Shown here: piece by piece, positions 23,511 through 34,520 of the stretch
Position numbering within the stretch: position 1 is the first letter of the stretch
How the letters are laid out: the number at the start of each line of letters is the position of its first letter
Assembly: GCA_010279815.1 (NCBI GenBank)
Contig: QEOQ01000212.1
Span: forward strand, 211,502 to 275,501
Length of the DNA: 64,000 nucleotides
Direction of reading: 5' to 3'
From: Brachionus plicatilis
Lineage: Eukaryota; Rotifera; Eurotatoria; Ploima; Brachionidae
The notes under the pieces: model-generated
The model's database searches: none
Told to the model about the DNA's origin: nothing
What the model saw: only the letters and a program-made list of their open reading frames with translations
Program-made: the position numbers and the translations under genes

Positions 23511-23573
23511 GCCACCACCCTCCTCTTTTCTCATCCTGGGCTTGGGACCGGCTTACGGCAGAGTTATGGTGGC
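23511..23573 (-). ncRNA. Twister ribozyme, upstream copy
   Basis: The minus-strand RNA has a 7-bp P1 (GCCACCA with TGGTGGC), the conserved TAAC, a P2 of CTCT with AGAG, the conserved GCCGGTCCCAAGCCC block, and GGAGGG. Compared with the other copy, both P1 and P2 differ on the two strands in a compensatory way. P4 has one inserted A (CCCAGG instead of CCCGG), which would bulge and may slow the ribozyme. Confidence 0.85.
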
Positions 23574-24742
23574 TTATAATGTATTTTTAACAAAAGCTTT
23601 ATTTTTTAAAATTGATTGAAACCATAAATTATTGATTCAAGTTTGAACATTTATACCTCATTTCTAATTTTTTAAAATTAAAAATACTATAATTTGCTCC
23701 ACAACAATCATTAAAAAACTGAAAAGTATTTTTTAAATATAGTGGAGAACCCTTCTATATTAACCTAATTAATAACCGGTCAGATGGGTAAGTCAAAATC
23801 TTGGGGCAATTTAGATGATTAAATTTCAAATTTTCTCGTCATAATTTGCTTAAATTTAAAATTTTTACAAAATTGGTCACCCGGTTAAGCCAAGTAACAA
23901 TACTATAATGACTTGAATTTATGCGAATATTTTTTTTTTTCTATAAGTTTTTTTTTTACTGATATAATTAATATTGTTTATATTCCAGAGTTGTTTAAAA
24001 GTCACAAGTCTCAAATCAAGTCCAAGTCCAGGCTTTAAAATTTTTAATACTGAAGAAAAAATTTTTGCTAAAATTGCAACAAAATTCTGATATATGGCAA
24101 ATCTATTGCATTAGACAACCCAAGAGTATATAAATTTTTTGACATGAAGCCTGATCTAGCAAATTTAAAAAAAAAGTCTGGACTTGGACTTTTTTTGGGA
24201 CTTTTAAACAGCTCTGTTATATTCTATAAAAAATGTTTTTTATTCTACATATTTTTTTTCATTAATCAAAAGATTTTTCTTTCTTTTTTAAAAACTAAAA
24301 CTAAAAAAATCTTCAGCCAACTACAAAAGCCTATTTTGAATCTTTTTTACCCAGATCGAAAAAAAAATTTTGTTGACCTTTAATTTTTGTCATGGAAAAA
24401 CTTATTCTAAGCTAAAAATGGTTGAAATTTTTTTTTCGAGAATTATTTTTTATTTTTTTAAATTAAAGGAAACATATTTGTCCAATTAATAGGGAATTTC
24501 ACGATGCCATTTTTTTGTTTCTCATTTTTTAAACAAATATGGAAAACTTTTAATTTAAATTCTCATTTAAATTTAAAAATAAAGAAAAAAAGTCTAAATT
24601 TTTACAAATATTTAAAAAGATTAAATTTTTAATTTGACTGTGCTTTTTTGTTTCTTTCTAAAATTCAAATTTTAATCACAAAATTAAAACATACATTCTA
24701 ATTTAAATTTTTGTTTCTAAATTAAAAAATAAAAATTTTAGA
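23574..24742. other. AT-rich intergenic DNA, no gene seen
   Basis: A/T-run DNA. The open frame at 24144-24383 is low complexity (Lys/Phe-rich) with no family resemblance. Confidence 0.55.
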
Positions 24743-25501
24743 ATGTCGCTTACAATAACATCTAAATCGTCCACATAGAAAACCGCCTTCGGGCTCTTCA
24801 GCTCAAGCAAAAGTCTTTCTCTAATTCCATCATTCCAAATACAAAACCAACCGGTGCTAATGAATCTAACTCATCGAATCAACCAGGACAAATAACTCCA
24901 ACAAATGGCAAATGTATCTACCTAAATAGTGGCCTAACTAATTGAGATATTTAGAACCGTGAGTAGCCGTAAATACGACCCGGAAACAAAACGATGGAAC
25001 TTTGCACTCACAAGCTACGATGATCTTTTACTGAAAGTGAAAACGCGTCTCAGCTCGGTAAAGATAGAACCATTGGATAGAGTTGCGTCTTCCAAATCAA
25101 CTATTGCTAAATTTCATTTAATCGACCGGACTCGTTTTGAAGTTCAAGCCGAATACAATCTGGAACTGCAGGAACTGTTCAAAACAATGACTACTAAGCG
25201 CTATGATCCTCAGACGAAAAAATGGTCTTTCGAACTAAAAGAATATCAAGATTTAGTGAAAAAAATTTTAAATAAATTTAAAAGTGGCGAAGTTCAGCTG
25301 GTTCCTTTGCCAAATGCACTGCATGATGTATTTCAAAATCAACTTAAAGGATTAAATTACCCCAAAATTGATCCTTCGATTGATTTTGAACATATAAAAA
25401 AAAAAATTGACGCTGACATAGCTAAGAGTCTAATGCCTTTTCAGATTGAGGGTGTCAAATTTGCCACACAACAAAATGGACGATTGCTACTAGCTGTTTA
25501 A
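24743..25501 (+). pseudogene. SMARCAL1: SMARCAL1 relic (annealing helicase N-terminal half)
   Basis: The sequence starts with ATG and MSLT-like residues. After a frame slip it reads IENRLRALQLKQKS (24775 on), matching the RPA-binding N-terminus of SMARCAL1. A second break near 24940 removes part of the first HARP repeat, whose end (RKYDPETKRWNFALTSYDDL) follows. The second HARP repeat (FEVQAEYNLELQELFKTM, RYDPQTKKWSFELKEYQDL) and the helicase entry (LMPFQIEGVKFATQQNGRLL) are intact. The frame stops just before the expected Walker A motif (GLGKT), which I cannot find within 4.5 kb downstream. No introns interrupt the preserved part. Two frame breaks and the missing ATPase point to a dead copy; an intact gene presumably exists elsewhere. 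Confidence 0.8.
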
Positions 25502-28500
25502 ATATAAGAAAAATTATTTTAAGTAAAAAAGGTGCAACAAAGTATGTTGCACTCTGTTACATTATTTTTTTAAGTATATTTTATTAACTTTAATTTTAAT
25601 TCATCAAAAAAGGAACAATTTTTGTTCAATTTGTATTTGAATTTCACAATACCTATTAAATCGAGTATATATTAAATTCAGTTTTTATCGAAAAATTTTA
25701 TATTTTCAAATTTTAATTCGAACATTTTAGAGGGTCAATTTTTATGTTTTCATTTTATTATTTATTTACAATTTATTATTTAAATTTCTTTTTTAAATTT
25801 AATTGTTAATGCTAGATACAAATACTTTTGAAATAAAAAATTTCAAATAAACTTTACAAAAAATCAATTAATACATTTAAATATTAAAATCGATTTTCAA
25901 TGGATTGAGAAATGTTTTTAAATTTTTTTTATTTTCTAAATCTACATTGCATCTAAAGCATGTTACATTACAATTATTTAAATTAAATCAAAGATTAATT
26001 ATCATCATCAACTTCGAGATGCCTCGAATTGCTACTTGTAAAAATATGCATACTCGATTTCATACTAAGAAAAACACTTTACTTAAATCAATCTTGCCGA
26101 AAACTTGGTACACATTAGAAAAAAGTTGAACATAGATTAAAGACTGATTGAATAATCATTTAATTCCAAATTTTTTTATTTAGGCGACTTAATTGTATAT
26201 TTTAAAATCTAAAAAAGCCTTAGAAAAAGTCAACTGGACGGTCCCCGGTAGATTTGCCTCAGCAACGAGGTGAGATGAGCCTTCAGCAGACATAAAAAGA
26301 CAAAACAAACGATTAATCAAAAAAACTGTGAACCAACTGAAAGGCCGCGAATACTTAATTTGGTTGACTCCTTGGACTCTGATTCAGATCTTAATTCGGA
26401 CTCAGAAAGTGATTCTGATTATGAATAATATCGTTTTTTAATTTTATTTTAAATAGATAAAACCATTTTTTTTTATAATTAATGTTAAACTTTTTGTAAA
26501 TAAAAAATTTTCAAATATCAATTAAATAATTAAGAATATAATTTTTTAATAATCAAATAACAAATAAAAAAAATATCCGTTTCATCTAATGTTCGAGTGT
26601 TATTAAAGTTTTAAAAAAGCAATAATTTCATATAATTACCCATGGGCTTTAAAGACATGTCCTGCTTAATATCCCAAGGATATTACGCGAGAAAATACGG
26701 TACTTCTTTAAAAATCATGTCGTACCTTACTGAAATTCTAAGAGCTGGTTAAATTCAAGGAAGGTCAGGACAACTTTATAAGAACATGTCAAAGCATATT
26801 CAACTCCTAGCTAATTAAAATTTAGCTTTTACTTTTATTTTTAATTTTTACCTTTTTTATCAATACCTATGTCTGTGCTGAGCCTATTTTAACATATTTT
26901 GAAAATCAAAATCAGAAAAAATAATCAAATTAGACTATTTGTTCTTAGTTATTTATTGAATTAAAAAATATTTTATTTAAAATATTTTATAAACAAACAA
27001 AGGTAGCTAGTTGAAATATATTGATATAATGCTGTCTTTAGTGAGTAACGCAAATTAAAATCACTAATACTCCTACTAAAATTTTTTTTAAAGAAAACTC
27101 TCTACGTGAAAAACAGGTGATTCATGATGTTTCGTAAAATTTTTAGACCAATGTTAAAATATCAAAGGATAATCAGATATGGCTATAATATTAATAATAA
27201 TAATGAGCTGCTACAAGTTTTAACTTGTTGTAGTATGAGTCGCACGACCATAATTTATCAGCTATCTTTAAATTTATGTCCCGTTAGAGTCCAAAAGATT
27301 TTTAAAATGATTTGTTGTCTTGGCTTCAACTGTTTGACTTGATAAGTTGTTCCAATTTGGTACAATACGAATATCAATTTGGTTATAATTTTATATACTT
27401 AGTATCGAGGTCTTCTAGTTTAATGTTTGGTGTCAAGTAAGTATACTTTTACCAATTTCAAGTCAAAAACACACCTGATGCCCATTTGCGCTCGGTTTCT
27501 TCGACTTTGATTTATTTTTTGATAAAAAATTAAAAATATTCTTATTCTTAAAGAATTTAGGTATCCATTGAGCTAAATATCATAGTTGTCTGAATATTGG
27601 TTCAAAAGATATAGTCTAAATTTGGTCGAAATTTGCACTAGCATAAATTCATATAAGACAAATAAGTTTTTTATTTATTAATTTTATCTGTAAATCTAGA
27701 AGTTTCTTGGCCAACAAAAAAATGGGCTAAACAAGTTTTGTGATTTAGAGGTCAGGTATTTTTAGATTTAAAAAAATGAGATAAATGGTTCTCCATAATT
27801 AAAAAACTGTTGCCCACAAACTTAAAACTTTCCACTACAAACCAAGAACTTTTTAACACAAATCACTACATAACACAATTTTTTTGTGCCGAATTCTAAA
27901 AAAATTATTCTTACATGTTTAACCAAATAACTGGATAACACAATTTTTTAGTGGTGAAAAAAAATTTAATAAATTTGTTATGTAATTTTTTCAAAAAGTG
28001 TTTATAAAATTATATATAAAAAATTTAAATATTTAATTAATAAAATAATTAAATTAAAATCTATTCTAAGGAAAACCAATTTCCAGCTAATTTTGGACGA
28101 CCTTTTATAGGTTTATTAGCAAATTCGTCGGATTCTCATATAATATTGGCCCTGCATCATTCAATGAATTGTCATTGTTTTTTCCTTTTCGCTTTTTTTT
28201 TTTTGGATTTTAAAGTTCCAAAAATTCGTAAATTTTTTTTATCAGGTAAAATCATAAGCATTTTACTATCTAAAAATATTTATATGCACTTCTATATAGA
28301 TATTAAAAAAATTTTGCTTTGAAGATTTTTTTTTTGTTTAACAGTTTTGAAAATTTATGAAAAAATTTGTGGGGAAAAGTTTTTGATTTGTAGGTGACAG
28401 TTTTTTGTTTTTGGGGACTAGGTAGACCCTTAAAGATTTTAAATTAAAAAAAAATATTTACTCAAAATGATATGATGTAGCTCTATAACCTGCATCCACA

Positions 28501-28580
28501 CAGGTATCTCTGTGTATGATTATAGTAATTATTGGGACTTTGAAAATGAGATGGAAGCCTTAATTAAAAATATGTCTGAA
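25502..28580. other. Intergenic DNA with a LINE tail and small coding-like scraps
   Basis: 27189-27300 resembles the 3' end of the minus-strand LINE at 33690. Both read, on the minus strand, AAAGATAGCT...GACTCATACT...AAAACTTGT ending in ATTATTATTATTAA. At 26330-26430 a short plus-strand frame ends in an acidic SDSDLNSDSESDSDYE tail, but stops close by prevent calling a gene. The remainder is A/T-run DNA. Confidence 0.45.
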
Positions 28581-28592
28581 TGAAAAGATTTC

Positions 28593-28937
28593 ATGGAAAT
28601 TGGTAACTTGGATAACACTAAATGTCATTTAATTAATACACTTGCTTGTTTTTATGGGTTACTCCATGAGACATTTGAAAGGGATACAGAACAGTGTTAT
28701 ATGATAGTTTCAAAGGTGAGTTACATGCAAAAAAGCGATACAGATCGTGCCAAAACATCCAGCACTCTCATTAAGTTTTCAGCCGACGACTTGATTTACT
28801 ATCCAAATGATGATAAAGTAATCGGTTAACCTTCTCCGAAAAAATGCAGTAGAAAGCCAAAGGTTACATCGAATAAGAAAGCTATTTCAAATGATAAAAT
28901 ACCATTAAAGAAATTTAATTTAAGAGATCGAAATTAG
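28593..28937 (+). pseudogene. Unidentified transposon-like ORF, broken
   Basis: The 78-aa frame (LINTLACFYGLLHETFERD...) has an in-frame TGA 12 bp upstream, with more reading frame before it (YSNYWDFENEMEALIKNMSE). After a TAA at 28827 the same frame continues as a basic tail ending KKFNLRDRN at 28937. That tail resembles the NKYNLRSSKSKN end of the ORF at 42561-42803. It sits beside a decayed element whose right end (GTGACAAGGCCC, to 29733) resembles the ends of the element at 42340-43317. I do not recognise the protein family. Confidence 0.4.
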
Positions 28938-28979
28938 CTTTTCTAATTACTTAAAACATTTAATTAGCTTCGAATAAAT

Positions 28980-29733
28980 ATTTTTTTTAAACTTTTAATT
29001 AATTAGTCCGTCTATATTTATTCACAGTCCGTAAATTTTTCTAATAGGTCGTGTATTTATTTACCTGTCCGTAGATTTTTTATTTAAAAAAAAAATAAAT
29101 TAAACTGTCCGTGAGTTTTACCCGGACAAAAATTAATGGACTATAGTCCGTGGAGGTATATTAGAACATAGAAAAAAAAATGTAGAATATTCTAAACATA
29201 GAAAAATCAAAATATTATAGAAAAAATAAAAAAAATATTCTAAAAGCACAAGCATCTCTATTTTTAAAAAAATTTATTTTTCAAGAATTGATTAAAAACA
29301 ATAAAAATATTAAGCTCAATCAGAAAAAAATCAAAAAGTTGCTTCATAATACGAATCAAAAACAATCGAATTGCATATTAATGGTATTGATTGTTTATTT
29401 TTAGATAATTAATTAATTATATCAATTTAAGAGTAAGATTTTGTAGTTTAAAATATTCTATTCTAAATTTTAAATTTCAAAATAATTGTCATTTAAATAT
29501 TTTTTAAATTCTATATTTTATTTTTCTACATTTTGATATTTCTATATTGAATAAAATTCTATATTTTTTTTCTATATTTTTCATTCTTTAATTTTTTTTC
29601 GACATTTTGATATTTCTATATTGAATAAAATTTTATATTTTTTTTCTATATTTTTCATTCTTTATTTTTTTTTCTATATTTTTTTTTTCTATGTTTTGAT
29701 AGATCCCCATAGTCCGTAGACGTGACAAGGCCC
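28980..29733. mobile_element. Decayed DNA transposon end with GTCCG subterminal motifs
   Basis: GTCCG-type motifs recur at 29009, 29027, 29067, 29108 and 29146, and the right end reads GTGACAAGGCCC at 29722-29733. Motifs and terminus match the family of the 978-bp element at 42340-43317 (TGGACAATT/GTCCG, GTGACAAGACCC). I could not find a left terminus. Another element has inserted at 29152-29708. Confidence 0.5.
29152..29708. mobile_element. Non-autonomous TIR element with 9-bp target duplication
   Basis: The left end GGAGGTATATTAGAACATAG and the right end CTATGTTTTGATAGATCCCC are imperfect complements. The perfect 9-bp duplication ATAGTCCGT flanks it (29143-29151, 29709-29717). There is no ORF. 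Near its right end, two copies of an approximately 85-bp unit (ACATTTTGATATTTCTATAT...) lie in tandem at about 29530-29690. A 9-bp site suggests a Mutator-like transposase. Confidence 0.75.
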
Positions 29734-30017
29734 AAAATATGCTATGCATTTAATTTTTAAACAAGAAAAAGACAAAAAAGTTGCATAAAATATAAACTAA
29801 TCTGGAATATTTTAAAACGAATTTAGTACTTTTTAAAATTTTGTATCGGCTTTATAATTCAAATTCTAAATTTTAATTAATTTGAACTTAAAAAGTTTAG
29901 TAAGCTTTTTTGTTGGTTCAGGTAATGAAAAAAAATTAAATAAATCGGAATATAAACTATTCTATAAAATTTTTATTTTTTATAGATAAGAAAAAAAAAA
30001 ATTTTTTTTCCCAAATT

Positions 30018-31730
30018 CTAATTATTTGCCAGACTTGGTAGTTCGACTTCATCTCCAACCTTCTTTTTTATAAAATACTTGTACAAAATAAACGAATCAT
30101 CTACATTTTGCTTTAGGCCTCCAGTGGCAATGCTTATAATCAAGCCGGACAAAACGGTGACCAGAGTGCCCATTGGCGTGTACCACATATAAGAAATTGA
30201 GTAAAACTTGTTGAAACCGCTCAGATCACTGGTAATCACAGATTGATTTCGGGACAAAAAATCAAAATCACAAAACTCTGTGGTAACATTTAGCTTTGGA
30301 TAGTAGGGTTTGGTAATGTAGGCTCCAAAACTAATCCACAGTCCGAAAAAAAAACCAATCATGCAGCCACACGCAGCTCCCACAGAATTGCTCGTTTTGA
30401 ACATGCACCCAAGAACAAACAGGCCCAGAATCGGCGAATTCAGTGCTCCATTCAGACTTCCCGACACCTGTGAAAGATTGCTTCCAAACGAGGAGATCAT
30501 GAACGCGAACAAAGTGCTGACTGTGCCGCTGGCCACCACCAACATTTTGGTAGTGGTCAATTTTTTAGATTCGCTCAGATTCTTAAAGTAAGAGAACGGC
30601 TTGAAATAGTCCTCCCAAAGCACTGATGAGATGCTGTTCAGACAAGAAGACGCCGAGCTCAATGAACTGCTAAATACACATGAGAGGAAAAAGCCGGCAG
30701 CTCCTTGCACATTCCTGAAGCTTGTGATCACAAAATAGCCTACCAATTGGTTGGGATTGTCGATTTGCTGTGAAGCCAGGGGATCACAGCCGGCAAAGTT
30801 GGCGTACAAAATCAGCCCGGCAAAGCAGCAAAGAGACAGCATTATGAAGACGCCGGGAACGTTGAGGAGAAGTGCTCGTTGAGCGAGCTTTTTGGTGCGG
30901 GTGGCCTGGAAGCGCTGCAGCGACTGCTGGTCTGTCGAGTATGAATAGGAGAATGAGAGGAGAAAGCCAAAAAAAAGCGACCAGAATGTCTGACGCTTGA
31001 ACGGGTCCGGATCAAAGTCGAACACGTTGAAGCGGCCGCCTGACGAATTTATTTGGAAAAAATTGCCAAAGCCGCCAATGTCGTAGATGCCCTTGATCAA
31101 TATTGACACCAGAAAGCCTACCATCACAATTACTTGGAAAAAATCTGTCCAAATTACTCCCTTGATTCCGCCAATTGCCGTGTACAAAGTGGCTATCACT
31201 CCGACCAGGGCTATTGAGTAGTTGTTGCTGAAGCTGGTGAAAAGACTGAGCGAAACTGCCGGTCCGAATATAAAAATGGACGAAGAGATGGAAGTTTTGA
31301 CCAAATAGCACACAGTGCCGATGTATTTGACGTATTTGGAACCGAATCTGAGCTGCAGGTACTGGAAGACTGTGAATATGCGGAGATGGGCAAAAAATGG
31401 ACCGGTTGTGAAGGCACCAATTACTGGAGCAAAGATTCCCGAAAAGGCAGTGACCCAGTACTGGAGGCCGTATTGGTAGACTTCGGCTGGTACGCCGAGT
31501 ATTCCTGTGGTCGAGAAAAAGGAGGCCAACAGCGAAAATGCCACTGGTACCGACTTCATGGACGAGCTGGCCGTGAAATAGTCGGCCACGCTTTCCTTCA
31601 AAATCACTTTGTCTTTTGAGAAGTAGTTTTTTACCCTTTGCTTTAGGCCATGATAAAAGCCGATTAGGATTGATATGCCGAACACCAGAATCAGCACCAG
31701 ATAGTCGACTATGCCAAGTTCATACTTCAT
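30018..31730 (-). CDS. SLC5-type sodium:solute symporter
   Basis: A single-exon gene, 570 aa, with about 13 hydrophobic membrane segments, the usual size and topology of the SSS (solute:sodium symporter) family. Typical motifs include YGLQYWVTAFSGIFAPVIGA, TAIGGIKGVIWTDFFQ and STDQQSLQRFQATRTKKLAQ, with an SSSLSSASSCLNSIS segment as in SLC5A5/6/8/12. These import monocarboxylates, biotin/pantothenate or iodide with Na+ at the plasma membrane; the substrate cannot be fixed from sequence alone. The N-terminus (MKYELGIVDYLVLILVFGIS) is the first transmembrane segment, so the start is reliable. The plus-strand frames inside are shadows. GC content is clearly higher than the surroundings. Neighbours are transposon debris, so the context gives no clue. 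Confidence 0.93.
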   Translation of the reverse strand: MKYELGIVDYLVLILVFGISILIGFYHGLKQRVKNYFSKDKVILKESVADYFTASSSMKSVPVAFSLLASFFSTTGILGVPAEVYQYGLQYWVTAFSGIFAPVIGAFTTGPFFAHLRIFTVFQYLQLRFGSKYVKYIGTVCYLVKTSISSSIFIFGPAVSLSLFTSFSNNYSIALVGVIATLYTAIGGIKGVIWTDFFQVIVMVGFLVSILIKGIYDIGGFGNFFQINSSGGRFNVFDFDPDPFKRQTFWSLFFGFLLSFSYSYSTDQQSLQRFQATRTKKLAQRALLLNVPGVFIMLSLCCFAGLILYANFAGCDPLASQQIDNPNQLVGYFVITSFRNVQGAAGFFLSCVFSSSLSSASSCLNSISSVLWEDYFKPFSYFKNLSESKKLTTTKMLVVASGTVSTLFAFMISSFGSNLSQVSGSLNGALNSPILGLFVLGCMFKTSNSVGAACGCMIGFFFGLWISFGAYITKPYYPKLNVTTEFCDFDFLSRNQSVITSDLSGFNKFYSISYMWYTPMGTLVTVLSGLIISIATGGLKQNVDDSFILYKYFIKKKVGDEVELPSLANN

Positions 31731-32254
31731 TTTGAATTTAGAAAATAAATTTTAAAATTTTAAATTTAAAAATTGAAAAATTTATATAACTGATCGTAGT
31801 GTAACTTATCTATTTAAATTTAACATTTAAATTTTTTTTTTAAATCTTAGAGTAAATAAAAAACATTAGCTGAAAATTTTTTATCATAAGCAAATTAATA
31901 ATATTTCATGATTAAAATTTTTAAGTTAGACCAAATTTTCTAAAGCATTCAAAACTCCGAGGCAAATCACATAACTTACACTAAGAGTGTTATGTAAAGA
32001 AAAATTATTCCAAGCTAAAAAAAATTTGTTATATAACTTGAATAATAAATGTAAACAAAAGAAAACAATCAGAAATTAGATAACACCGGTAATTGTCTTT
32101 TATTAGTTGATTTTAAATTTAATTGATATTTTTTTAAATTTGAGCTCATATTATTACACTCTCTTTTCGCAATGTTGCTTCAAATTTTAAATGTTAAAGT
32201 TATGCAAAAATGAATGGTTTTTTTAAGATGAAAAAATAATCTTTTGTTTAAGTT
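31731..32254. other. Intergenic DNA upstream of the SLC5 gene
   Basis: AT-rich, presumably containing the promoter of the minus-strand transporter. No recognisable element. Confidence 0.5.
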
Positions 32255-33689
32255 AGATTGTTTAAATGCCTGAAATAAAACAGCTCAAAATTTTATTCAA
32301 ACATCAATTTCAGTTTTTTGAATTGAATAAAAGACCAAAAACATGTTTTATTTTGCAAACATGTCTAGTAATAAAAATTAATTATCTTTTAACTTTAAAG
32401 CCCAATAAAAATATAATCGAAAGTCTCATGAAAAAAATAAAATCTTAATAGCCAAAAAAATTTTCTTTATTTATTTACAATTTAAATTTGATAACTAAAA
32501 TAGAATATTTAAATTTAAATTGATCGAAAAAGTCTTCCAAATTAGACTTATTTTGAAATTTCTATTTAGAGTGAGACTATTTTAATTGTGTCCTCAAAAA
32601 TTTAATTGTTCGTTGTTAAAAACGAAAAAAAAACTTAGCAAAATTAACAATTTTTAAACTTGAAAAATAAATTATTAAAACTTTTGAAAATTCTATAAAA
32701 TCAAAAAATACATTTAAAATCTTTTGAGTGCTTTTTTAAATCTGAAATTTGTTCAAAAATTTTACATTATTCTAAAGAAGATAAAAACTTTAGTGGATAA
32801 AATCTTTAAATTCCTGAATTAAAAAAGCCCCAATCTTTTAGGTGGTAAAAAAAATAAAATTAGGAACAAATTATATCTAATTCTATCCGTCAGTTACTAG
32901 AACAATTTTACTGAGCATTGCGAAAAACCAGTTACAACTGGAACTTCTAGAATTATTCTGTTCTTCTCAAGAGAATATCATAAATCAAATTTTTCAATGA
33001 CTTGATAATAATTTTTCTTTATATTTGCATTTATAGAATTTTTTAAAATTAATTCGGCGTTCGGAATTAATATAATTAAAATCGATATTTTTTAATTTGA
33101 CATTTTTCTCCAATTAGTTATTTAGTTCTAATTCTAAATCAAGATTAAATTATTGAAAAAAACTCTTTATAATTTTAATTGTGTAAATAGTTTATTGTAT
33201 GTAAAATCTCGGTAAAAACTCATTATATGTGAATATTTATATAACTTTTTATGAAATCAAGCGTAATTTTTGCAAAATAAATAATAATCAGATATCAGCT
33301 TTGGTGACATCATCTTTCTGTAAAATTTTAACATTAAGATTTTCTAAATATTAAAGCGAGAAATAATTAAAATTTTAGAATTTTATTTTCTAATTTTTCT
33401 TCTCTAATAAGTAAAAAAAGACACACTCTGAATAGAATTTTCAAAATAATTTGAATTAACAATAATTCGATTAATAACTCCACAATCGATTGTGCTGTAA
33501 ACTGTAAATTCTGCGATGGAATTAAATTGCTTAGCTAAAATATTTGATGAAATTATTTTTGTTACTAAAAGAACTTTTTAAATCACTAAAAAAAATTTAC
33601 TCTATAAAAATACTACATGAATTTAAAATAAATTTTTTATTTTACACAGACATTTTTTTATAAATTTATTAAGCTAAAGTTAAATTAAT

Positions 33690-34412
33690 AATAATAATAA
33701 TGCGACCACAAGTTTTTACTCATTATAAGTATGAGTCAGATGACCGTACTTTTTAAGCTATCTTTAGCTTTTTCCTAAGTATCTTTTGGATAGTTCCAAT
33801 CTTGTTTTTTAGCCGACATTTTTCAAACTTGGTATCAATTTAGTTTCACTACATTGTAGTTTTTCGAGCAACTCTATCTCTTTCTTCTTGCTTGGGTTCC
33901 AGACCGGTGTAGTAAGATGGGGTCTTACGTATGTTGTGTAAAGCATTCTGAAAGTAGTTACATTCCAAAAAGTGAATTTTCTTTTGGGCATAGCAAGTAT
34001 AGCATTAGCTTTAGACACATTTGACTGACATGATTATTCCATTTAAGGTAATCCGATAAAATGACCCCAAGGTCTCGTTCACTCTTAGCGTATGTTAGTT
34101 AATGTAATGAACCGTGTCAATGTTGATTGAAATTGAAAATTGAATATTACTTGAAGTAAATTTACGCTTGGATATTTCCATTAATTTCCATTTTTCACAA
34201 TTGCCAAAAAGCCTTACCAAAAAGGATATATGACAGACTTTATCAAATACCTTAGCCAAGTATAAAAAACATAAAATTGTACCAAAGCCACGATTCAATG
34301 ACTGTGTAATGATATCAAGAGTTCTTAGCAAACTAGTGATGCATGACTTGTTTTTCACAAAACCATGTTGATCTTTTGATATAAAATCCAGTCGTATTAA
34401 ATATCTCATCAT
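33690..34412 (-). pseudogene. LINE reverse transcriptase fragment
   Basis: The minus strand reads RT finger/palm sequence (KDQHGFVKNKSCITSLLRTL, then LAKVFDKVCH, 34412 to about 34200). After a break near 34050 it reads the thumb and end of a LINE RT (MSKANAILAMPKRKFTFWN, YTTYVRPHLTTPVWNPS, 34018-33809). The catalytic FADD box lies in the deleted middle. The 3' end is an ATTATTATTATTAA tail at about 33690. The fragment interrupts copy 1 of the segmental duplication and is absent from copy 2. Confidence 0.75.
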
Positions 34413-34520
34413 CTCATTACGAATAATCTTTTCCGTAATTTTACAAGGAAGTGTATAATTTTACAAGTTAATGACACTGGTCTTTAATTAGACGGGTCTA
34501 ATTTACAACTTTTTTTTATT

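Larger units (their letters stand above)
23104..23573 (-). mobile_element. Twister-flanked, non-coding retrozyme-like unit
   Basis: A locally GC-richer 470-bp block in very AT-rich DNA. Transcribed from the minus strand, it begins and ends with a twister self-cleaving ribozyme (23511-23573 and 23104-23159). Cleavage at the conserved U-A step of each (between 23566/23565 and 23155/23154) would release a 411-nt RNA. The repeat at each end is about 58 bp, so the genomic form is one full unit plus a partial second, as expected for DNA copied from a circular or tandem RNA. The only long open frame inside (23121-23345, minus) overlaps the ribozyme and has no domain, so the unit is taken as non-coding. 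No target duplication was identified. Confidence 0.75.

Noticed and set aside
31386..31619. Plus-strand frames inside the SLC5 gene
   Set aside because: Antisense shadows of a clear 570-aa transporter.
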